Below, piece after piece: positions 1-5,610 of a stretch of 42,185 nucleotides of DNA (its first letter is position 1; each line of letters starts with the position of its first letter). This DNA is from a virus: positions 1 through 42,185 of IMG/VR virus record IMGVR_UViG_3300033153_007465; one strand, 5' to 3'. Under the pieces are notes generated by a model. That model saw only the letters and a program-made list of their open reading frames with translations. It made no database searches and was not told the origin of the DNA. A program made the translations under genes and the position numbers.

Positions 1-78
1 GAGCACATTATGCAGGCAGTCAAAGACAAGCAAAAGCTAGCCAAAAGATTGCTTGACGTGCGCAACTTGCTAGCATAG
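1..78 (+). CDS. 3' end of SNF2-family helicase gene (copy of the end of 40725..42149)
   Basis: The window opens in frame in the last 25 codons of the helicase described at 40725-42149 and ends at TAG 76-78. The piece is partial only because the circular genome was opened here. The residues are identical to the C-terminus of the full copy. Confidence 0.9.
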   Translation, partial: EHIMQAVKDKQKLAKRLLDVRNLLA

Positions 79-114
79 TTGATAGCAATGACAAAACAGG
101 ACATGCGTGACTTA
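1..114. repeat. 114-bp terminal duplication, copy 1 (circular join)
   Basis: Bases 1-114 are identical to bases 42072-42185. The repeat covers the last 25 codons of the helicase gene, its stop and the first codons of the next gene, so it is best read as the overlap of a circular (or circularly permuted) assembly. Unique genome length would be 42071 bp. Confidence 0.95.
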
Positions 115-273
115 CTTTTTAATGCTGCAGGCGATGATGGTGTGCCAATACTTTTCAAAGTTGATGGTGTAGAGGACTACCGCCTTACAGAGATTGTTGA
201 GCATATAGATGCAGCAAGTGATGTTTTCAAATTAACGTTGGAGATAAAGAAATGCCCACAGAAAAAACAATAA
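88..273 (+). CDS. small hypothetical phage protein
   Basis: A 61-residue acidic protein of unknown function, beginning MTKQDMRDLLFNAAGD. It follows the helicase stop by 9 nt and overlaps the next gene by 22 nt, so it belongs to the same rightward replication operon. An in-frame TTG at 79 could add three residues; ATG 88 is preferred, although neither has a clear Shine-Dalgarno (SD) sequence. No motif was recognised. Confidence 0.6.
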   Translation: MTKQDMRDLLFNAAGDDGVPILFKVDGVEDYRLTEIVEHIDAASDVFKLTLEIKKCPQKKQ

Positions 274-692
274 AAGATTTCAAACGCTTTTGTGTCAAGC
301 TAGTCAATCAAAAGAAGCGGGCAATGAAAGCCAAGGATGCTTCAACAAAAGAAAACAAAGCGCTCATTGAACTGCAGGCGCAGGCAGTGGAATGGCTCAA
401 AGCTCTTGGCACCAAAAACCATGCATACGGTAAAGCGTTGGTGTATCTGAAGGATTGCACAAACGTGCCCATGCTTGATAAGGGTGTGCTGTACAAGTAT
501 CTCAAAAAGCGAAAAGATTTTGATGATATCATGATGGCAATGATCAATGCCAAGGATGCTGCCGATTTCTACTTTGCTGAAGAGAAGCTTGCCATTGAGA
601 AAAAGAAAGGCTTAACGTTCAAAATTCCTGGTATGGGTAAATCTAAAACCCATCAAACTGCTATAATCAAAGGAGTCAAAGCAGATGGCTAA
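252..692 (+). CDS. hypothetical protein of the replication operon
   Basis: A 146-residue lysine-rich protein, predicted largely helical, with no membrane segment or recognised motif. GGAG at 240-243 sits 8 nt before the ATG and supports this start. It overlaps the 61-residue gene upstream by 22 nt and the possible ssDNA-binding gene downstream by 8 nt. Lying between a helicase and a polymerase suggests a DNA-metabolism accessory, but nothing in the sequence proves it. Confidence 0.75.
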   Translation: MPTEKTIKDFKRFCVKLVNQKKRAMKAKDASTKENKALIELQAQAVEWLKALGTKNHAYGKALVYLKDCTNVPMLDKGVLYKYLKKRKDFDDIMMAMINAKDAADFYFAEEKLAIEKKKGLTFKIPGMGKSKTHQTAIIKGVKADG

Positions 693-1491
693 GAAGAAAA
701 AGAAAACAAAGAACCTGCCTGCCAAGCGTGAGACAGGTGCCCTGATCACACGTGAAGGCCCTGTTAAAGGTGCAGCTTCAAACGTTGCGCAAGAAGATAT
801 CCTAATCCCTGTTGTGTTGCTCATGCAATCCGGCAGTGCGTTTGTGAAAGAGGATGATGAGAAGTACCGCGCAGGTGATCTTGTGCACTCCACATCTCAG
901 GAAGTGATATGCCCGCGTGAAAATGCGCTTGAAGTTGTGCTGCTTGATACATTCAAGACTATGCAATTCTTTGAGCAAGATGGAAGTGATACCGCATGGG
1001 TGAAAACTGAAGCATGGCGTCCTGAGTTTTTGGATCAAGAAAAGTATGACCGTGATTTGCACAAGCCCGTAATCAATTACTACGTGCTGTTGCGTGATGA
1101 GTTGCTAACACCCAATAGCTTCCCTCATGTGATCAAGTTCAAAGGTGGCTCAGGGCGTGCAGGCAAGACACTATCTTCAGCTGTGAAGGATCTTGAAAGA
1201 CGTGGTGCTGCTTCGTTTGCACAGAGCTTTGTGTTAGGAAGTGAAGATGCTACCTTTGAAGATTTCAAATTTAAGGGATGGACTTCAGAGACAGGCACGC
1301 CTTTGACTGCAGAAGAGTATGTGGTGGCTGAAAATTGGTTTGATACCATTCAGTCTCAGGCTTCCCGCATCGTAGTGGATGAGGGTGAAGAGAAGGAAGT
1401 TGAATCAGAAGTAGCTGATAAACCTGCACAGCGTAAGCCACCTAAGGGCAAGGGCAAGGGAAATTCCAAATCTAAGGGCTTGCGGTTCTAG
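685..1491 (+). CDS. replication-associated protein, possible ssDNA-binding protein
   Basis: 268 residues with a Lys-rich N-terminus (MAKKKKKTKN), a globular middle (about 35-220), and a disordered tail with acidic and then KGKGKGNSKSKG-type basic stretches. The segment at about 37-65 (ILIPVVLLMQSGSAFVKEDDEKYRAGDL) resembles the start of phage proteins often encoded beside family A polymerases and suspected to bind ssDNA; this is a similarity recalled by eye, not an alignment. AAGGAG lies about 9 nt before the ATG. It is the last gene before the structured gap leading to the RHH and polymerase genes. Confidence 0.5.
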   Translation: MAKKKKKTKNLPAKRETGALITREGPVKGAASNVAQEDILIPVVLLMQSGSAFVKEDDEKYRAGDLVHSTSQEVICPRENALEVVLLDTFKTMQFFEQDGSDTAWVKTEAWRPEFLDQEKYDRDLHKPVINYYVLLRDELLTPNSFPHVIKFKGGSGRAGKTLSSAVKDLERRGAASFAQSFVLGSEDATFEDFKFKGWTSETGTPLTAEEYVVAENWFDTIQSQASRIVVDEGEEKEVESEVADKPAQRKPPKGKGKGNSKSKGLRF

Positions 1492-1607
1492 CCTAAACCG
1501 CATCACACAGGGCCTGTGCTCTGTGATGATATAGGGCTCACGCGGTCTAGCCGTACTGCGTGACGGTTAGCTTGCAAGAATGGTAATAGCTTGCTAGCTT
1601 GTAGGTG

Positions 1608-1644
1608 AGTAGGCAGTAAGAGCCAAAAGCTTTTGCTGCCTACT
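1608..1644 (+). promoter_or_regulatory. 9-bp inverted repeat hairpin with nested palindrome
   Basis: AGTAGGCAG (1608-1616) pairs perfectly with CTGCCTACT (1636-1644). The loop contains the 12-bp palindrome CAAAAGCTTTTG (1624-1635). The stem is followed by TTAATATTAAGG rather than a U-run, so attenuator or protein-binding site fits better than a canonical terminator. Confidence 0.55.
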
Positions 1645-1654
1645 TTAATATTAA
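1641..1654 (+). promoter_or_regulatory. operator-like 14-mer shared with the divergent control region
   Basis: TACTTTAATATTAA occurs here, 11 bp before the ATG of the 46-residue RHH gene, and again at 28259-28272 in the centre of the 36-bp palindrome between the late and accessory blocks. Its core TTAATATTAA is self-complementary, as expected for a dimer-binding site. A regulatory role is inferred. Confidence 0.4.
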
Positions 1655-1664
1655 GGAGATCAAA

Positions 1665-1805
1665 ATGAAAAAGAGTTTGTTGGTAAGGGTGGAAGCAGCT
1701 ACAAAGAAACGTTTAGATATCTACCGGAAGAAATCCGGGCGCACGTCGCAGGACATTGTTGAAACCGCGCTACTGAGCTTTCTTAAAAAAGCAAAAGTGA
1801 AGTGA
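1665..1805 (+). CDS. small ribbon-helix-helix (Arc/CopG-like) DNA-binding protein
   Basis: 46 residues: a short strand (SLLVRVEAATKKRL), helix A (about 15-22) and helix B (about 27-40, SQDIVETALLSFLKK), the layout of the Arc/CopG/MetJ RHH fold, in which the N-terminal strand contacts the DNA major groove as a dimer. AAGGAGAT ends 4 nt before ATG 1665. The stop overlaps the GTG start of the polymerase gene by 4 nt, so the two are translationally coupled. A palindromic TTAATATTAA lies in its own leader, which suggests autoregulation. Confidence 0.7.
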   Translation: MKKSLLVRVEAATKKRLDIYRKKSGRTSQDIVETALLSFLKKAKVK

Positions 1806-2950
1806 CACAGCATCTCATCAGAACAGTGAAGCAGCTAGAGAAAGCCATAAAGGTTTTGTCTAGCTGCAAAGTTCTTGCGCACGATACAGAGACCACGGGC
1901 CTATATCCCTACCACGGTGACTATGCTTTTTCACATATCTTTGCCAATGCTACGGATGAGTATTACTTTGATTTCTCACGTATACCTCGGAAGCACGCAC
2001 GTAAACTGCAACCCATTTTGGATGATCCAAGTAGGATCATCTTTTACATTAATGCCAAGTTTGACGTGGCAATCAGTAGAAATGACGGTCTTAAATTCCA
2101 CTGCAAGCTAGTAGACGTGCCTGCCCTTGCCCGCGTGGAATACAACAAGCACAAAGCCAATCAGGGCGATTCATTCCTATCAATGGATTACCTAGCTGAG
2201 CATTACTTGGATCGACGCAAAGACGATAAGGTGAAGGCCTACGTCAAAGAGCACGGGCTTTACAAAACCGATGCCATGGGTGATGAGCAAGCACTTGATT
2301 ACGCTGCCGTGCCCATCAAACTAATTTTTCCTTATGCTTGCCAAGACGGACGCTTGACCTATGACCTTGGCATGCGTGTATCCCAACTCATAAATGAAAA
2401 GGCTGATGAGTATGCGGAGGCAAACCCGTACAATAAAACCATGGTCGATCTTTGCAAAAATGAAATCGCCTTCACTAAAGTGCTTTGCAATATTCAGCGC
2501 ACTGGCATGCTGTGCGATGTGCCCTATACCAAGCGGGCCTACAAGCATGAACTACGCGTTTCTGAAACCTCAACCGCTGAGGTTAGGAAAATAATCGGTA
2601 GCAAGTTCAATCCCAACAGCCCTAAACAGATCAGCGCCTACGTCATGGGCAAGCTAGGCTTGCAGTTACCTAAGAAAATGGTAAAAAAGCCTGGTACATA
2701 TAAGAAGATTTGGAAGGGAAATTACAAGACGGATGAGGACACGCTTGCTGCGCTGAATGTGCCAATCCTAAACACGCTGATCAAAGCAAAGAAGGCACAG
2801 AAGAAAGCTAATACGTATTATTCTAACTTCCTTAAATTTAAGGATAGTAAAAACATTGTGCACTGTAACCTGCATCAGGAAACTGCTAAGACTGGTAGAA
2901 CGTCTAGCTCAAAACCCAATTTCCAAAACATGGCTAAGGATGATGTATGA
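1802..2950 (+). CDS. family A DNA polymerase, N-terminal part (3'-5' exonuclease and thumb)
   Basis: 382 residues. A DnaQ-like proofreading domain is visible: Exo I DTETTG (D28, E30), Exo II NAKFD (N84, D88), Exo III YACQD (Y178, D182). The thumb region ends with TGRTSSSKPNFQNM at 364-377, equivalent to the TGR...PNLQN motif of E. coli Pol I. It then stops, where other enzymes continue into the palm. The start is GTG 1802, overlapping the RHH stop by 4 nt. Palm and fingers are encoded by the next gene through an ATGA overlap, so the enzyme is a split polymerase. The N-half should supply proofreading plus the TGR arginine. Confidence 0.92.
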   Translation: MTQHLIRTVKQLEKAIKVLSSCKVLAHDTETTGLYPYHGDYAFSHIFANATDEYYFDFSRIPRKHARKLQPILDDPSRIIFYINAKFDVAISRNDGLKFHCKLVDVPALARVEYNKHKANQGDSFLSMDYLAEHYLDRRKDDKVKAYVKEHGLYKTDAMGDEQALDYAAVPIKLIFPYACQDGRLTYDLGMRVSQLINEKADEYAEANPYNKTMVDLCKNEIAFTKVLCNIQRTGMLCDVPYTKRAYKHELRVSETSTAEVRKIIGSKFNPNSPKQISAYVMGKLGLQLPKKMVKKPGTYKKIWKGNYKTDEDTLAALNVPILNTLIKAKKAQKKANTYYSNFLKFKDSKNIVHCNLHQETAKTGRTSSSKPNFQNMAKDDV

Positions 2951-3660
2951 GTAAGTGGGCAGTGAGAAATTCATTCATTGCACCAAAGGGCTTTGATCTT
3001 TTCTTTTTTGATTACTCCAAGCAAGAGATGCACGTGATTGTGGATCAGTGTGAAGAGATGCCCGTGCTAGAAGAGATGAAGCGTGGCATAGACTTTTACA
3101 CTGCTACTGCAAATGTCATTGAGCGCATAGCCTCTGTGGAGATCTCACGATATGATGCCAAGCAGATTGCCCTTGGCTTGACGTATGGTGAAGGTGAAGA
3201 ATTACTTGCACATAACCTGAAGTGTTCGGTCACAGAAGCCCGTAGGTTTAAGAAGGCATTTTTCAAAGGGCTTCCAAGGGTTGAGAAATTTGCAGAATCT
3301 TTGCAAAAGCAGGTGCGGTATCATGGGTGCATTTTCAATCCGTTCGGGCGTGTGTTGTACTTCAAACGTGATGAGGCATACAAGGCGCTCAACGGATATG
3401 CTCAGGGCACCTCAGCGGATATTACAAAGACTGCAGCGGTAGGTGTGAATCAGGTGGTGGAGGGTAAGCGGTCTGAGATTTGCAACATCGTGCATGATGA
3501 GCTTGTCTTGAAGATTCATCGCAAGGAGCGTAGTCTCATTGAGCCTATTAAAGTTATGATGAGTGAAGCATACCCATACAAGCACGTGCCATTGGCCGTG
3601 GATGTAGAATGGAGTCAAACGTCATGGGGCGCAAAAAAGAAGTGGGCGAGTGGGCAATAA
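2947..3660 (+). CDS. family A DNA polymerase, C-terminal part (palm and fingers)
   Basis: 237 residues carrying the polymerase motifs: motif A DYSKQEMH (D22, E27), motif B R68-YDA-K72-QIA-L76-GLT-Y80, QGTSADI at 153-159 and motif C HDE (H183-E185, catalytic D184). The residue equivalent to E. coli Phe762 is Leu76. In the polymerase this segment directly follows the end of the upstream protein. Its start is a genuine initiation site: AAGGA at 2936-2940, 6 nt before ATG 2947, which overlaps the previous stop as ATGA. The -1 frame has a TGA at 2941-2943, so a frameshift fusion is unlikely. The active polymerase is inferred to be a two-chain complex. Confidence 0.92.
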   Translation: MSKWAVRNSFIAPKGFDLFFFDYSKQEMHVIVDQCEEMPVLEEMKRGIDFYTATANVIERIASVEISRYDAKQIALGLTYGEGEELLAHNLKCSVTEARRFKKAFFKGLPRVEKFAESLQKQVRYHGCIFNPFGRVLYFKRDEAYKALNGYAQGTSADITKTAAVGVNQVVEGKRSEICNIVHDELVLKIHRKERSLIEPIKVMMSEAYPYKHVPLAVDVEWSQTSWGAKKKWASGQ

Positions 3661-3941
3661 CGGATGATGTTAGGCAGCTGTGCAAGCGCCTGAAAGCTGA
3701 GCACCACCCACATTTTTTCTATTGGAAAATCTCAGATAGATTTACTGCAGCTATCCCTGATTGGTTTATTTCCTACCGAGGGCGTTGCTTGTTTTTGGAG
3801 TTGAAGCGTCCGGGTGAAGAGCCCTCAGATTTACAGCTAGCCGTGATGAGGCAGCTGATGCTTGCTGGACACAAGGCTATATGGACAGATGATTACACTG
3901 TGGCGCGTGGTGCTATCAAGTCACTAATCCCCAATCGCTAG
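3624..3941 (+). CDS. VRR-NUC domain nuclease
   Basis: 105 residues matching the stand-alone phage VRR-NUC fold of the PD-(D/E)XK superfamily: IPD at 44-46, ELK at 59-61 (E59, K61), then PSDLQ with Q71. These nucleases often sit beside phage replication genes and are linked to DNA structure cleavage. ATG 3624 has GGAG 9 nt upstream and is preferred to the in-frame ATG 3609. The first 37 nt overlap the polymerase C-part, and the 3' end overlaps the convergent endolysin gene by 26 nt. Confidence 0.88.
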   Translation: MGRKKEVGEWAITDDVRQLCKRLKAEHHPHFFYWKISDRFTAAIPDWFISYRGRCLFLELKRPGEEPSDLQLAVMRQLMLAGHKAIWTDDYTVARGAIKSLIPNR

Positions 3942-4518
3942 GGATCTGCAAATGGAAGTGCTCAGGCCAATCCGCCTTGAAGCTGTGGTGAATCAACACA
4001 AGCTTGCCATCATTTCTAGGGTAAAGCGAATTAATTGATTCTAACAACTCTTTTCGTTGATCAACTGTGTAGGTGTAAACACCTGCAAACTGATCCCTAA
4101 TATCAATGGCACGTCCGGCAGCATGCACGCCTGAGCTATCTTGCACAGCTGCCGCTACCCGTGTGATCACAGGCGTGATGCCCATGTGGTTAGCGTACAA
4201 ACAGAACGTAAAAAACGCCTCACGAAGCCTCTCAGGGCGTGCTTCGAATTCCCCTTTTAATCCAGGCACTTTGAAACTAAAGTCAAATGGTAGATCCGGG
4301 TTCCATTTTGCTGCCGCTTCACGGGCAAGCCGCCGCGATTCTTGACGCTCACGGGCCTCTTTACGCAGCCTTGCTTGTGTTTTGCGGTCTGAGGCTTCTT
4401 GCTTCACAGCTTCAGCTGCATCCTCTTTGCGCTTCTTTGCCTTGCGGCTAAACAGCTTGATGAGCACAGGGATTAGAACCGCTATGATGCCAAGCACGGC
4501 TAGGATGATATCAATCAT
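3916..4518 (-). CDS. M15-type peptidase endolysin with N-terminal membrane segment
   Basis: 200 residues. Residues 2-23 form a hydrophobic segment, 24-70 a highly charged helix, and about 75-200 an M15 (VanY/L-alanyl-D-glutamate peptidase-like) domain: SGVHAAGRAID provides zinc ligands H132 and D139, and EHFH provides E186 (catalytic) and H189 (zinc). It should cleave peptide cross-links of peptidoglycan during lysis. The N-terminal helix suggests signal-anchor export rather than passage through a holin hole. The start at 4518 overlaps the preceding stop as ATGA; the longer frame to 4584 is unlikely. It is the last gene of the late block. Confidence 0.87.
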   Translation of the reverse strand: MIDIILAVLGIIAVLIPVLIKLFSRKAKKRKEDAAEAVKQEASDRKTQARLRKEARERQESRRLAREAAAKWNPDLPFDFSFKVPGLKGEFEARPERLREAFFTFCLYANHMGITPVITRVAAAVQDSSGVHAAGRAIDIRDQFAGVYTYTVDQRKELLESINSLYPRNDGKLVLIHHSFKADWPEHFHLQIPSDWGLVT

Positions 4519-5123
4519 TTGCACAGTGCCCCTCTGAATACGGTTGAGTAGAAAACCTTGCCTTGCGGTAAGGGCACTTCCCACGCAGCCATCGGATCAT
4601 TGCAGCCAATAAACTGGTAATCCTCTTCAACTGGATTGATCCTAATGTAGCTCCATGCAATCATCGTAGTGTCCCGCTGATCACCATCAATATCCTTGTA
4701 CTTAAACCAGGCCTTCACCTTTACAACATACTCTTCATCGTGCTCAGGGAAATTCACTGTGGGTGCTTGGATCACATCAGACAATTTGAAAGATGCCTCT
4801 GTCTCACCCTTGAGGATTGCACCCCTGTGCCCTTCAGATCCATCAGGCTGAATAATCTGAAACCTCACGCACGCGGGGTAATCACAATCGAACTTTGGCA
4901 CACGCAGTTTGATTATGCCGGTGGCAGCACTGCCCGATTGGATCTGTTTGAACAGCATGCCCTTGTGACAGCCTTCACCTAATCCGCACAGCGCGATGGT
5001 TGAAGCCCTGCCCTTTTCAGCGCTCATGGCTGTGTCCACGGGGAAGTGCCCGCAGAAGGATAGGCCGAAAAGACAAAACGCTGCCCCTATGAGACAGCCA
5101 ATAGAGTAATGCGCGCCGGTCAT
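4515..5123 (-). CDS. lysis-cassette membrane/periplasmic protein of unknown function
   Basis: 202 residues with a hydrophobic N-terminus (about 8-28, including IGCLIGAAFCLFGLSF) like a signal peptide or anchor, then a Cys-rich, mostly beta-type exported domain. ATG 5123 overlaps the preceding stop as ATGA and is preferred; two upstream ATGs, at 5153 and 5138, are created by a 15-bp tandem repeat. It lies between the holin-like gene and the endolysin. A spanin-like role is possible, but no spanin signature was seen. Confidence 0.65.
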   Translation of the reverse strand: MTGAHYSIGCLIGAAFCLFGLSFCGHFPVDTAMSAEKGRASTIALCGLGEGCHKGMLFKQIQSGSAATGIIKLRVPKFDCDYPACVRFQIIQPDGSEGHRGAILKGETEASFKLSDVIQAPTVNFPEHDEEYVVKVKAWFKYKDIDGDQRDTTMIAWSYIRINPVEEDYQFIGCNDPMAAWEVPLPQGKVFYSTVFRGALCK

Positions 5124-5326
5124 TTTACAGCTTTCCATTTTACAGCTTTCCATTTTACAGCTTCCTTTGTTTTGAATCGCAGCATGAGGTTTGTGAGGGA
5201 TAAAGTCACAGCGGTACCTGAGCCCTCATAGCCTTGTGTAAGACCGTACAGGCCAACACCCAAAACTAGAATGTTGATCTGTACGGTGAAAGATTTAAGT
5301 GGATGCTTTGACGCCGATGATTGCAT
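5120..5326 (-). CDS. small membrane protein, putative holin
   Basis: 68 residues from ATG 5326. A hydrophobic stretch at about 15-30 (VQINILVLGVGLYGLT) and an amphipathic stretch (LSLTNLMLRFKTKE) are followed by a basic repetitive tail (KAVKWKAVKWKAVK). The KS-T-x-x-N-ILV start and the NLMLRF-TKE end resemble small phage membrane proteins encoded next to endolysins. It overlaps the gene upstream by 32 nt and the gene downstream by 4 nt. Holin function is inferred from size, hydrophobicity and position. A longer frame from TTG 5362 is less likely. Confidence 0.5.
   Translation of the reverse strand: MQSSASKHPLKSFTVQINILVLGVGLYGLTQGYEGSGTAVTLSLTNLMLRFKTKEAVKWKAVKWKAVK
5121..5165 (-). repeat. 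three tandem 15-bp repeats at a gene junction
   Basis: The + strand reads CATTTTACAGCTTTC at 5121 and 5136 and the variant CATTTTACAGCTTCC at 5151. The repeats encode the KAVKW repeats at the C-terminus of the holin-like protein. Each also provides an ATG in the frame of the next gene (MESCK repeats). A recent slippage duplication of the stop/start junction is the simplest explanation. Confidence 0.9.
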
Positions 5327-5561
5327 CAGTAAGGTTTCCAGTCTGTCGCCCGATGGTTTCAAGCGCTACTTTGCGATTCAATGCAAACTCATCATCCACC
5401 TGATCAACGCCCGCAATCGCGTTAGTCAGATTGACAATGTTTTCAGCCATGATAGCTGTGGCAGGTTTCTTAGCGCGAATGTCCCGCACCAACTCAGCCA
5501 GAAACAACCCAACATCATCCACTTCTTTTGCAAGCTCAACTTCTACTTTTACGATAGCCAT
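5295..5561 (-). CDS. hypothetical protein at the start of the lysis cassette
   Basis: 88 residues, mixed charge, no membrane segment, predicted alpha-helical (MAIVKVEVELAKEVDDVGLF...). A strong GGAGG lies about 7 nt upstream of ATG 5561, and the gene follows the fibre gene by about 50 nt. Proteins of this type occur near phage lysis genes, but the function is not known to me. Confidence 0.7.
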   Translation of the reverse strand: MAIVKVEVELAKEVDDVGLFLAELVRDIRAKKPATAIMAENIVNLTNAIAGVDQVDDEFALNRKVALETIGRQTGNLTDAIIGVKAST

Positions 5562-5582
5562 TCAAGGGCCTCCTATTTGATA

Positions 5583-5598
5583 GAGGTGTTGCCACCTC
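5583..5598 (-). terminator. weak hairpin between fibre and lysis genes
   Basis: GAGGTG/CACCTC forms a 6-bp stem with a 4-nt loop in the 49-bp gap after the fibre stop. On the minus strand it is not followed by a clear T-run, so it may only be a partial terminator or an RNA processing site. Confidence 0.25.
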
Positions 5599-5610
5599 GG
5601 TTTACAAAAC

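Larger units (their letters stand above)
1492..1664 (+). promoter_or_regulatory. structured non-coding leader upstream of RHH-polymerase genes
   Basis: A 173-bp stretch with no convincing ORF, in a genome where genes usually overlap. It holds a 7-bp stem CATCACA/TGTGATG (1501-1507, 1522-1528), a 6-bp stem TCACGC/GCGTGA (1538-1543, 1558-1563), three TAGCTTG repeats (1568, 1587, 1595) and the strong hairpin at 1608-1644. It could be a transcription control leader or a replication origin; the sequence alone does not decide. Confidence 0.55.

Noticed and set aside
1-114. Terminal repeat as a biological packaging end
   Set aside because: It is inside the helicase gene and has no terminase-associated context; assembly overlap of a circular map is simpler.
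1802-3660. Polymerase split as a frameshift error or programmed frameshift
   Set aside because: The second gene has a well-spaced SD and ATGA start, and the -1 frame is closed by TGA at 2941-2943.
4106-4345. Rightward frames opposite the M15 peptidase (also 4740-4982)
   Set aside because: Antisense to clear coding motifs and without SD.
5121-5165. CRISPR-like array
   Set aside because: The three 15-bp units are directly adjacent with no spacers and no cas genes.
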